DNA from: CAVZGO01 sp963774935
Lineage (GTDB): Bacteria; Chloroflexota; Anaerolineae; Anaerolineales; UBA4823
Direction: 5' to 3'
DNA length: 64,000 nt
Assembly: GCA_963774935.1 (NCBI GenBank)
Contig: CAVZGO010000007.1
Span: 310,001 to 374,000 of the forward strand
Shown: in pieces, positions 55,939 to 64,000 of the stretch
How the letters are laid out: each line of letters begins with the position of its first letter
Numbering within the stretch: position 1 is the first letter of the stretch
Made by a program: the position numbers and the translations under genes
Notes under the pieces: generated by a model
Told to the model about the DNA's origin: nothing
The model's input: only the letters and a program-made list of their open reading frames with translations
Database searches by the model: none

Positions 55939-57060
55939 ATGCCGATGCGTAATGTCCTGATCACAGGAGGAGCTGGCTTTATTGGCTCCAACTTTATTCG
56001 CTATTTGCTCAATGCAGCTGTCTTGCAGGGCGCTGAGCCCAAACTTCAGGTGGTCAATCTGGATGCACTCACCTATGCAGGCAGCCTGGAGAACTTGAAG
56101 GATTTACCTGCTCCCGATCACTACACTTTTGTCGAAGGAAACATATGTGATCGCGCCGTGGTAGATGATCTGCTGCACCGTCACCAGATCGATACGATCG
56201 TTCACTTCGCCGCTGAAAGTCATGTTGACCGCTCAATCCTCGGCCCAATGCCGTTCATTCAGACCAATATAGTAGGTACATTCACATTACTCGACGCAGC
56301 CCGGAATTATTGGCTGGGAGATGCCCAATCAAAGCAGGGACTCACTCCATGCCAATCAGGCACACCACGATTCCACCATATTTCTACAGATGAGGTCTAC
56401 GGTTCTCTTCGATCGGACGACCCGCCCTTTTCGGAGACTACACCCTATGCCCCAAATTCCCCATACGCTGCCAGCAAAGCTTCCAGCGACCACCTGGTAC
56501 GCGCCTATGGTCACACGTATGGCTTACCTGTAACCATCACCAACTGTTCGAACAATTATGGCCCTTATCAGTTTCCGGAAAAACTGATTCCCTTGACAAT
56601 TGTCAATGCCATCAACGGGCGTCCATTGCCCATTTATGGTGACGGGCAGCAAATCCGGGATTGGTTGTTCGTTGAAGACCACTGTCATTCCATCTGGACG
56701 GTGCTGCGCAAGGGGGCAGCCGGTGAGACGTATAATATTGGCGGGGGCAATCAACCACCCAACCTGCTGCTGGTTGAAACCCTGTGTGAAATCCTGGATG
56801 AGCTTCTTCCTGGCTCGCCTTTTGCACCGCATAAGTCGTTGATCACATTTGTTACTGATCGCTTAGGGCATGACCGGCGCTATGCCATGGACATTCGCAA
56901 AATCCAGCGTGAGCTGGGTTGGCAGCCCCGCCACTCCCTGGCAGAAGGTTTGAGCAAAACCGTGGAATGGTACCTGGCTAACCCTGCCTGGCTACAGGCA
57001 ATCCAGCAGCAAAGGGAGTATCAGGGCTGGCTGGCACGCAATTACACCCAGCGCGGGTGA
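55939..57060 (+). CDS. rmlB: dTDP-glucose 4,6-dehydratase
   Basis: This 373-residue protein has LITGGAGFIGSNFIRYLL, HFAAESHVDRSI, the catalytic ISTDEVYGSL and YAASKASSDHLV (Tyr-x3-Lys), TNCSNNYGPYQFPEKLIPL and DRLGHDRRYAMD. These are the full set of RmlB features. It dehydrates dTDP-glucose at C6. A second ATG at 55945 is also possible. The protein is slightly longer than usual near residue 135, where a short insert (GDAQSKQGLTP) follows the fourth helix. Confidence 0.96.
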   Translation: MPMRNVLITGGAGFIGSNFIRYLLNAAVLQGAEPKLQVVNLDALTYAGSLENLKDLPAPDHYTFVEGNICDRAVVDDLLHRHQIDTIVHFAAESHVDRSILGPMPFIQTNIVGTFTLLDAARNYWLGDAQSKQGLTPCQSGTPRFHHISTDEVYGSLRSDDPPFSETTPYAPNSPYAASKASSDHLVRAYGHTYGLPVTITNCSNNYGPYQFPEKLIPLTIVNAINGRPLPIYGDGQQIRDWLFVEDHCHSIWTVLRKGAAGETYNIGGGNQPPNLLLVETLCEILDELLPGSPFAPHKSLITFVTDRLGHDRRYAMDIRKIQRELGWQPRHSLAEGLSKTVEWYLANPAWLQAIQQQREYQGWLARNYTQRG

Positions 57061-57149
57061 ACGCGATTCAGTTGGGCAATAAAGCAAGAGAACGAAACAG
57101 CAATACAAAGCTGCAGGAAACTCGGTAAGTAAACCATAGGAGAGACTGG

Positions 57150-58022
57150 ATGAAAGGGATAATCCTTGCCGGCGGACGCGGTACACGCCTCTACCCATTG
57201 ACCATCAGCATCAGCAAGCAGATGCTGCCGGTTTACGACAAGCCAATGATCTACTATCCCTTGTCGATGTTGATGCTGGCTGGCATCCGGGAAATATTGG
57301 TGATCAGCACTCCGGAAGCGCTTCCCGCCTTTCGCTCATTGCTGCGGGATGGCAGCCAGTGGGGACTGCACTTCAGCTATACCGAACAAGCCGAGCCGCG
57401 CGGCCTGGCAGATGCCTTCCTGGTTAATCCAGGCTTTATCGATCACCAACCAGTTTGTTTGATTCTGGGTGATAACATCTTCTTCGGTCAGGGTTTACAG
57501 GAAAAGTTACGCCAGGCAGCGGGCCTGTCCGAAGGAGCGCTGATCTTCGCCTACCCGGTACGCGATCCAGAACGATATGGTGTAGTTGAGTTTGACGAAC
57601 AGGGTCGGGCGCTCAGCATTGAGGAAAAGCCGATACATCCCCGCTCACAGTACGCAGTGCCTGGTTTATATTTCTATGATGGTCACGTGGTTGAGCTGGC
57701 AGCCAGTCTCAAACCCTCCAGCCGCAATGAGATTGAAATCACGGATTTAAACCGAATTTACCTGGAGAAAGGGACGCTCCGCGTGGATATTATGGGGCGC
57801 GGGGTTGCCTGGCTGGATGCGGGCACGCATGAATCCCTGCTTCAAGCGGCGAATTTTGTCCAGGCGGTAGAAGACCGGCAGGGCATGATGATCTCCTGCC
57901 CGGAGGAAATCGCCTACCGCATGGGTTACATCTCGCGGGATGAGCTGCACCAACAGGCGATGGCTCTGGTGAACAATGGCTATGGTGATTATTTACTACA
58001 GCTGCTTGCCGAAGAGGGCTAG
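57150..58022 (+). CDS. rmlA: Glucose-1-phosphate thymidylyltransferase
   Basis: This 290-residue protein has the nucleotide loop LAGGRGTRLYPLT, SKQMLPVYDKPMIYYPL, LILGDNIFFGQGL and ISIEEKPIHPRSQYAVPGLYFYD. This is the standard RmlA that makes dTDP-glucose. A good RBS (AGGAGAG) lies before ATG 57150. The 89-base gap before it holds nothing that I can identify. The gene ends one base before rmlD starts. Confidence 0.96.
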   Translation: MKGIILAGGRGTRLYPLTISISKQMLPVYDKPMIYYPLSMLMLAGIREILVISTPEALPAFRSLLRDGSQWGLHFSYTEQAEPRGLADAFLVNPGFIDHQPVCLILGDNIFFGQGLQEKLRQAAGLSEGALIFAYPVRDPERYGVVEFDEQGRALSIEEKPIHPRSQYAVPGLYFYDGHVVELAASLKPSSRNEIEITDLNRIYLEKGTLRVDIMGRGVAWLDAGTHESLLQAANFVQAVEDRQGMMISCPEEIAYRMGYISRDELHQQAMALVNNGYGDYLLQLLAEEG

Positions 58023-58910
58023 ATGCGCATTGTACTGCTCGGAAAAGTTGGCCAATTAGGCTGGGAGCTCCAGCGTGCGCTGCAGCCCCTGGGACCGCTG
58101 CTCGCCCTGGATTACCCGGAAATTAACCTCCTCTCTCCGGAGTCTTTCGTCACCCCATTGCTTGAGTTCACTCCTCAAATCATCATCAATGCCACAGCCT
58201 ATACCGCAGTCGATCGGGCAGAGTCCGAAGCGGACAAGGCTACAGCAATCAATGCGCTTGCCCCAGGGGTGCTTGCCGAGCTGGCTAAACAGACGAATGC
58301 GCTGCTGATCCATTATTCGACCGATTATGTGTTCGACGGCTCAAAAGGGAGCCCCTACCTGGAAATGGACTTTCCCCACCCCTTAAGCGTCTACGGTCAA
58401 AGCAAGCTGGAAGGTGAGAAAGCCATCCAGCAAGCCGGCAGGAAGTATCTCATCTTCCGCACCAGTTGGGTATACAGTCTGCGCCGCGACAGCTTTGTGA
58501 CCAAAGTATTGGGATGGGCGCGCCAGAATACAACCCTTCGGGTTGTTGAGGATCAGGTGAGCAATCCCACCTGGGCGCGCATGCTGGCGGAAGCCACAGC
58601 TCAAATTCTTGCCGCTGCCAAGCGACAGCATGAAGGGCTCGACTGGCTGGCTGAGCGCAGCGGGTTGTACCACCTTGCTGGAAGCGGCTATGCCAGCCGC
58701 CTGGAGTGGGCTCAAGCGATCCTGGAACAAGATCCGCACCCTCAGGAGCAGCAGGTGCGCCAGCTAATCCCAGCCCGCAGTGATGAATTTCCTACACCTG
58801 CTCGCAGACCATTGTTTTCTGCACTGGATTGCCAGAAATTCACCCAGACCTTTGATTTGTGCCTGCCTGATTGGCGAGCTGCACTGGCTCTGGCAATGGC
58901 AGAATTATAG
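58023..58910 (+). CDS. rmlD: dTDP-4-dehydrorhamnose reductase
   Basis: This 295-residue protein has IVLLGKVGQLGWELQRAL, NATAYTAVDRAE, HYSTDYVFDGSKG and YGQSKLEGEKAIQ, then the C-terminal ARRPLFSALDCQKFTQTF. It completes dTDP-L-rhamnose synthesis. It directly follows rmlA. Compared with the RmlD-like gene at 9851 this is the canonical copy. Confidence 0.95.
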   Translation: MRIVLLGKVGQLGWELQRALQPLGPLLALDYPEINLLSPESFVTPLLEFTPQIIINATAYTAVDRAESEADKATAINALAPGVLAELAKQTNALLIHYSTDYVFDGSKGSPYLEMDFPHPLSVYGQSKLEGEKAIQQAGRKYLIFRTSWVYSLRRDSFVTKVLGWARQNTTLRVVEDQVSNPTWARMLAEATAQILAAAKRQHEGLDWLAERSGLYHLAGSGYASRLEWAQAILEQDPHPQEQQVRQLIPARSDEFPTPARRPLFSALDCQKFTQTFDLCLPDWRAALALAMAEL

Positions 58911-58924
58911 AATTATTCATATTT

Positions 58925-60362
58925 ATGGAACTGTCCCCTCGTTCTCCCGATAAAATTTCCGCTGTTGTTTACACAGCCTATCCCTGGGAGCATGTCCTGC
59001 CCGTGCTGCGCCTGGTCGAGCCACTGCGCCTGGCGAACATTGGCTTGATTCAAGGTAACAACATGGAGCAAGTCGCTCCAGAGAAAGTCTCGCTGGCAGA
59101 TATCGTTGTTATCCAGCGTGACTTCCCGCGCTGGGAAGCCGCGTACCGGGCAGTCATCCAGCTTGCACACTCGGAAGGTAAACCGGTCATATATGAGATC
59201 GATGATCTTCTGCTCGAACTGCCTGAAGACCACCCTGACCGTCCAATCTACTATTACTCGCGGGCTGTGTTACCCATGCTGCAAGCCATCCTCGAGGCCG
59301 ATGCAATCACAGTCAGCACACAAGCCTTGCGTGAATACTTGCTGCCTTTCAATCCCAATGTCTTCATCTTACCCAATTATCTGGCAGATGATCTATGGCT
59401 GATGCAGCCTCCTGAGCAGAGACGCCAAACTGATGACCGTCCCGCTGACGCACCTGTGGTTATTGGCTACATGGGTACGACCTCTCACATCGCTGATCTT
59501 GAGGTGATCGCGGAAGTGCTTAGTAAAACTTCTCGATCAATACAGCGACCGGATCGTGCTTCAATTTTGGGGCATTGAACCGCCGGGCGCGCTGCGCGGT
59601 CGTCCTTCGGTACAATGGACGCCCCTTAATATCCTGGAGTACGCGCAATTTGCCAGGTATTTCTCGCAACAGCAATGTGATATATTTCTGGCACCTCTGG
59701 CAGAGAACCATTTTAACCAGACCAAGAGCTCGATCAAATTCCTGGAATACAGCTCACTCGGAGTTCCTGGTGTCTACAGCCGGATCACGCCATATGAAAG
59801 CATCGTCCGCCACAATGAGACCGGCATGCTGGCTTTCTCACCCACTGAGTGGGAGCACTCCCTGCACCAGCTAATTGATGATCCTGCCCTGCGAAGGAAA
59901 ATTGGCAGCCAGGCTTTCGATTTGGTTGAGGAAGAGTGGCGCCTCTCTCGTCATGCGCTTGAGTGGCGCAAGCTTTACGAACAAGTCGCTCGGAATGAAT
60001 TCGCCCATGACGCTGGCGAATACAACCGGCGAATTCGCTTCTCAGGGATGCTGGAACAGCTCCAGGAATGGCAGGCAGATCTGGAACAGCACATCGTGGA
60101 GGATCACCAGATCATCCACGATTTACGTAATCAAATAAGCGAAAAGGAGCATCAGATTCAGCTGCAAGCCAGCTTGATTCAGGAATTGCGCACCCACCTG
60201 GATGAAGTCTATCAAAGCATGGCTGGAAAGCTGGCACGCTCCATGTGGGGCTTGCACTTGCGCCTCGCCCCGCCTGGCAGCCGTCGCGAGCACCTCTGGA
60301 ATAAGCTCACCCATGCCAGTGAGCAAGTCTCACAATCGCAAAGCCCTGAAGATGAAAGCTGA
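58925..60362 (+). CDS. GT4-like glycosyltransferase with C-terminal coiled coil (frameshifted in an A run)
   Basis: The first frame has VIQRDFPRWEAAY, IYEIDDLLLELPEDHP and VVIGYMGTTSHIADL. It is lost in the A run 59525-59528. Dropping one A gives SKLLDQYSDRIVLQFWGIEPP and then IFLAPLAENHFNQTKSSIKFLEYSSLGVPGVYSR, the donor-site region. The repaired protein has 478 residues. The last 100 residues form a probable coiled coil (LEQLQEWQADLEQHIVEDHQ). It is a paralog of the C-terminal half of the next gene. Start ATG 58925 follows rmlD closely. Confidence 0.8.
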
Positions 60363-62484
60363 TTTATTCAAAGACGCATTCACCTCTTATTACGCTGCCT
60401 ACGAAGGGATCTCAGACGCAGACAGTACCCTGGCGTGGCAGGAAGCCTTCGATGAGGTCGCCAGGCTCGTGGTCTCTCAGATTCAACCAAAAACCGTAAT
60501 GGACATGGGCTGCGGATTTGGATGTCTGGTTGAACGGTTGCGCAACTACCAGGTTGATGCATATGGGATCGATCCCGATCCCAGGGCAATCCAGCATCTT
60601 TCTGAAAGAGTGAAATCGTTTTGCCGACTGGGTGATCTCGAATCCCCTCTTCCAGCGCAATATGACTTAATAATCTGCCTGGAAACCCTGAAACGCATGG
60701 ATTGGAATCACGCACAGGCGGCGGTAGAAAACCTGTGCCGGCACACGAACGATATCCTCTTTTCAGTCACTCCATATGATTACACCGGCATCCGGGTGCG
60801 CAGCCCCAATCCACCCGAAGACTGGGCAGCAGTCTTTGCCCGTCATGGATTTTTCAGGGATCAGGAATTCGACGCCAGCAGCATCTTGCCATGGGCAATT
60901 CGCTTGCGACGCTCACCTGCCAATACCCTGGCAGCTCCTACCGTTGTCCACAGCTACGAGCAAGTACACTGGAAAAATAAAAAGGAAATCCAGGACCTGC
61001 AAAGCACACTCTCCGAGCTGCAGGCGCGTTTAGGGCGTAAAGAGCTGGAGATCAGCCAACTCAATGTAAAAACGATCGAGCTGGAAGCCCTGCGCAAAGA
61101 AGTAGCCGTGCTCACCAGGCAGGTACAGGAACAATCAGCACAGATCCTGGAATGGCACAACCACTGGACATCTATCCAATCCAGCCGCACCTGGCGTTTG
61201 TTCATGGCGCTCCAGCGATTACAGCCACGCCTGGCTCCCAAGGACAGCCCGCAGGACCGCTTCCTGGATTGGTCCTTTACCACCCTGCGCAAGCTCGTTC
61301 GCTGGCTCAGGCACGAACCACTAGAACCGGTCCCTGGGGATTCTTCGGACGCACAAGCCAGCACCACCTCTCTTCTTGGAACGAGTACTGCAGCGCAGGT
61401 TCTGACGCCCATCACCAGCCACGGCGAGCAATTGAAAATAGCTCTATACAGTGCAGATCCCTGGTCTGCAGCCTGCGTGCACCTGCGCTTAACCGGTCCG
61501 GCTGCTCACCCGGGCGCTGGTATTCAGCTCATCGCCGGCACTCACTGGGAGCAAGAATTAAGAATTGAATTTCATGACGAAGCTGATCTTGTGCTGATAC
61601 AGCGCGACTTTCCCCGTTATCAGGCTGAGTACCAGCAAGTGATCGAGTGGGCAAACGCAGCCAATAAACCAGTATTGTTTGAGATTGACGATTTGCTCAC
61701 CGAGCTGCCTGATGTGCATCCTGAAAAAGAATATTTCCAGGACATTCGGCTCCAAATGCTTGACGCTATGCAGAACGCAAGCGGGGTGATCGTCAGCACT
61801 CCGGCTCTCGCTGACTATGCGCGCAGACTGAATCCTAACACCTGGGTGCTGCCGAATTATCTTGACGATCGCATCTGGCGCACGCGAGAAAATAGATTAA
61901 CGCGCAACCGATCAACCGTTGTGATTGGCTACATGGGCGGAGTGACTCGCACACACCTGCCAGACCTGGAGCTGGTCACATCGCTGCTTCAAAGGCTGAT
62001 GTTGAGATATGGCGAGCGGCTGACCCTGCGCTTTTGGGGCGTCGCCCCACCTGAGATCGAAGGGCTGCCCAACGTTGAGTTTCCAAGCGAAAAATTCCCG
62101 GATTACACGGAGTTTGCCCGTTATTTTTCAAACCAGAGCTGTGATATCTTTATCGCCCCTCTGCGCGACAGCTTGTTCAATCGCTGCAAAAGCAGCATCA
62201 AATATCTTGAGTACAGCAGCCTGGGAATCCCCGGTGTATACAGCCGCATCGCACCTTACTCCCAGATAGTGATCAGTGGGAAGAATGGTTTTCTGGCAAG
62301 CGACGAGCTAGAGTGGGAGGCCAGTATCACCCACCTTATAGAAGATCATAAATTCCGCCAGCAGGTGGGGCAGGCTGCTTATCGAACGGTAACCAAAAAC
62401 TGGTTACTGTCGCAGCATTCTTATGAGTGGGGCATGATTTACCGCTCTGCTTTAGCCTCCCGAGCCAACACGAAGATTAGCTGA
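60352..62484 (+). CDS. Methyltransferase - coiled coil - GT4-like glycosyltransferase fusion
   Basis: The protein has 710 residues. Residues 1-200: class I SAM methyltransferase with VMDMGCGFGCLVERLRNY and LIICLETLKRM. Residues 205-290: coiled coil (LQSTLSELQARLGRKELEISQ). Residues 360-710: glycosyltransferase with LIQRDFPRYQAEY, FEIDDLLTELPDVHP, VVIGYMGGVTRTHLP, LRFWGVAPP and KSSIKYLEYSSLGIPGVYSR. This layout recalls WbdD-like proteins, where a methyltransferase and coiled coil terminate and measure chain length, but here it is joined to a glycosyltransferase and not a kinase. It overlaps the preceding stop. Confidence 0.82.
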   Translation: MKADLFKDAFTSYYAAYEGISDADSTLAWQEAFDEVARLVVSQIQPKTVMDMGCGFGCLVERLRNYQVDAYGIDPDPRAIQHLSERVKSFCRLGDLESPLPAQYDLIICLETLKRMDWNHAQAAVENLCRHTNDILFSVTPYDYTGIRVRSPNPPEDWAAVFARHGFFRDQEFDASSILPWAIRLRRSPANTLAAPTVVHSYEQVHWKNKKEIQDLQSTLSELQARLGRKELEISQLNVKTIELEALRKEVAVLTRQVQEQSAQILEWHNHWTSIQSSRTWRLFMALQRLQPRLAPKDSPQDRFLDWSFTTLRKLVRWLRHEPLEPVPGDSSDAQASTTSLLGTSTAAQVLTPITSHGEQLKIALYSADPWSAACVHLRLTGPAAHPGAGIQLIAGTHWEQELRIEFHDEADLVLIQRDFPRYQAEYQQVIEWANAANKPVLFEIDDLLTELPDVHPEKEYFQDIRLQMLDAMQNASGVIVSTPALADYARRLNPNTWVLPNYLDDRIWRTRENRLTRNRSTVVIGYMGGVTRTHLPDLELVTSLLQRLMLRYGERLTLRFWGVAPPEIEGLPNVEFPSEKFPDYTEFARYFSNQSCDIFIAPLRDSLFNRCKSSIKYLEYSSLGIPGVYSRIAPYSQIVISGKNGFLASDELEWEASITHLIEDHKFRQQVGQAAYRTVTKNWLLSQHSYEWGMIYRSALASRANTKIS

Positions 62485-62554
62485 TATTCTATGGTGTGTT
62501 CCCGGATGTCTTACAAAGTGAATACCACCAATCCCAGCAAGCGCAGAAATTGAC

Positions 62555-64000
62555 ATGTCAGGCCAGTTCTTGAAATCCATCCATTACCGGTTCACAGATA
62601 CTTACCAGCGTGCTGCTCAAGTCTGGCAGGAAGAAGGAGCACGCATCTTTTTCCAGCGCAGCGCCCGCAAGCTGCTGCGCTGGGTGGGCATTTCTAATCC
62701 GGCTGATTCATCTTATAAATACGAAATCGAGGCGCTCTTGAAGAACCCCTTTTTCGACCCCTCAAAAATTGATCTACAGGCACTCTTACAACCAGACCCT
62801 CAGGTAAGTATTGTCGTGCCGGTCTATAACGGGCTCAGCTTTGTGCCAGCCTGTCTGCGCAGTTTCTTCACCGCCCCGGTTGGAATCAGCTTCGAAGTCA
62901 TCGCCATCGACAATGGCTCCACTGACGGCATACTGCCCATCTTGCGAGAGATGACCTCTGAATTTCCCAATCTGAAGGTGATCGAAAACACCACAAACGT
63001 CGGATTTGCCCAAGGAATCAACCAGGGGGCGGCTCTGGCGCGTGGCGAATATCTTGCCATCTGCAACAGCGACATTCTGGTTACGCCGGCGTGGCTAGAT
63101 CGGCTGGTTTCTGCATTCCATCAAGATCCATTCCTGGCAGTTGCCAGCCCGGTGACCAACTATGTCGGTGAAGGACCGCAGCTAGATCTCGCTGCCCAGT
63201 CGATCACGCCTGAGACCTATCAAGCATACGCCCAACAGATCGCTGGCAGTGCAGGCATCCTTCCGGTAGCAGACCGGCTGGTATTCTTCTGCGTGATGGT
63301 TCGCAAGCGAGTGTTTGATCAACTGGGCGGATTGGCGAGCGCCTTCGGTCTCGGCAATTACGAAGATGATGACTTCTGCCTGCGTGCCCGCATGGCAGGA
63401 CACACCCTGGCAATCGTCCCCGGTTGCTTTGTATTTCACCATGGCAGTCGCACTTTCTCCGAACACAAGATTGATCACACAAAATGGATGCTGCAAAACG
63501 AGAAAATCTTCTATGATCGGGCGACACGTTTTTCCATCCAAAGCCCATTGCCCAATCGCTCTAAACGTCTAAGGCAGCCTCCGCCAGTAGTCTCAGTCAT
63601 TGTGCGCACCAAAGACAGACCTCACCTGCTCCGCCAGGCGTTAAACAGCCTCGCCAACCAGTGCTTCCAAGATTTCGAAGTGGTGCTGGTTAACGACGGC
63701 GGTCAGGGAATCGACGGTTTACTGGCAGAATTCGAGCCTTTTCTTGATATTGTCCCACTAAACTTCACGATTCCCGTTGGGCGCGCCCAGGCGCTCAATC
63801 GCGGCCTGGAAAAAGTACGCGGCCAGTGGATCACTTACCTGGATGACGATGATATCCTTTACCCGCTTCATTTAGAACGGTTGCTTGTCGCTGCATCTCA
63901 TTCGCCAGAGACGCCGGTAGCATATACCGATGCAAACAAATCCTTATGTTGGGTTGATTCCTTGAATAGCAATCAAGACCTTGTTGTACTGGACCGCATT
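62555..64000 (+). CDS. Double-domain family 2 glycosyltransferase (cut by window end)
   Basis: An open frame from ATG 62555 runs to the last base, giving 482 residues so far. After about 85 residues comes the first GT2 domain: VSIVVPVYNGLSFVPACLRS, VIAIDNGSTDGILPIL, TTNVGFAQGINQG, the metal site AICNSDILVTPAWLDRL and NYEDDDFCLRARMAGH. A second GT2 domain starts near residue 345: VSVIVRTKDRPHLLRQALNS, VVLVNDGGQG and ITYLDDDDILYPLHLERL. Bifunctional GT2 proteins of this type build repeating disaccharides. The C-terminus is outside the window. Confidence 0.87.
   Translation, partial: MSGQFLKSIHYRFTDTYQRAAQVWQEEGARIFFQRSARKLLRWVGISNPADSSYKYEIEALLKNPFFDPSKIDLQALLQPDPQVSIVVPVYNGLSFVPACLRSFFTAPVGISFEVIAIDNGSTDGILPILREMTSEFPNLKVIENTTNVGFAQGINQGAALARGEYLAICNSDILVTPAWLDRLVSAFHQDPFLAVASPVTNYVGEGPQLDLAAQSITPETYQAYAQQIAGSAGILPVADRLVFFCVMVRKRVFDQLGGLASAFGLGNYEDDDFCLRARMAGHTLAIVPGCFVFHHGSRTFSEHKIDHTKWMLQNEKIFYDRATRFSIQSPLPNRSKRLRQPPPVVSVIVRTKDRPHLLRQALNSLANQCFQDFEVVLVNDGGQGIDGLLAEFEPFLDIVPLNFTIPVGRAQALNRGLEKVRGQWITYLDDDDILYPLHLERLLVAASHSPETPVAYTDANKSLCWVDSLNSNQDLVVLDRI

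Noticed and set aside
1..64000. CRISPR arrays, tRNA or rRNA genes, insertion sequences
   Set aside because: I found no regularly spaced repeats, no cloverleaf-like or rRNA-like stretch and no transposase or integrase motif among the frames. Rho-independent terminators were also not evident by eye; a hairpin search would be needed to be sure.

Overview
The window is one continuous surface-polysaccharide biosynthesis and export locus. It carries about 55 protein genes. All are on the + strand except one large membrane-protein gene (53046-55319). I see no rRNA, tRNA, CRISPR array or transposase. Base composition (mid-50s GC by eye, not computed), gene style and the many large multi-spanning glycosyltransferase-like proteins suggest a Chloroflexota bacterium of the Anaerolineae type. 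That assignment is inference; there is no phylogenetic marker here.

Layout. (1) 1-2310: tail of an unknown gene and a large membrane protein. (2) 2337-6180: a near-consensus promoter, a MarR-type EPS-associated regulator, a GDP-fucose-synthase-like enzyme and a Wzm/Wzt polysaccharide ABC exporter. (3) 6239-24690: glycosyltransferases, methyltransferases, a PseB-type dehydratase with an RmlD-type reductase, a first sialic-acid-synthase (NeuB) gene with an SpsF-type cytidylyltransferase, a sulfotransferase, a Gfo/Idh oxidoreductase and a CMP-sialate synthetase fused to a KdsC-like phosphatase. (4) 24683-30926: a second NeuB, a fused ATP sulfurylase/APS kinase that makes PAPS, an SDR plus cytidylyltransferase pair, and a third NeuB fused to a TIM-barrel domain. 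(5) 30987-40575: a capsule-type glycosyltransferase, a methyltransferase, an acyl carrier protein, a seryl-tRNA-synthetase-like amino acid:[carrier protein] ligase, a GNAT and an AAC(3)-type acyltransferase, a DUF4910 peptidase fused to a sulfotransferase, a second sulfotransferase and a GT2. (6) 40639-43906: a cytidylyltransferase, a 2-hydroxyacid dehydrogenase, a glycerophosphodiesterase-like protein and an SDR. (7) 43935-55319: a DUF115/MptE-like protein, GT39-like membrane proteins, GT2 enzymes and a sulfotransferase. (8) 55383-58910: complete dTDP-L-rhamnose operon rmlCBAD. (9) 58925-64000: coiled-coil glycosyltransferases and a double-GT2 protein cut by the window end.

Together these genes would build a chemically elaborate, exported cell-surface glycan. 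It would contain nonulosonic (sialic-like) acids, rhamnose and other 6-deoxysugars, decorated by methylation, sulfation and probably aminoacylation. The most unusual part is the ACP / aminoacyl-ACP ligase / acyltransferase module at 33612-36412. It suggests a route in which an amino acid is activated by a tRNA-synthetase-like enzyme, loaded on a carrier protein and passed to a sugar.

Caution: eight genes are broken by single-base indels, mostly in homopolymers, and one by an in-frame stop. Each deduced repair restores a full-length family member, so base-level sequencing or assembly errors are more likely than true gene decay.
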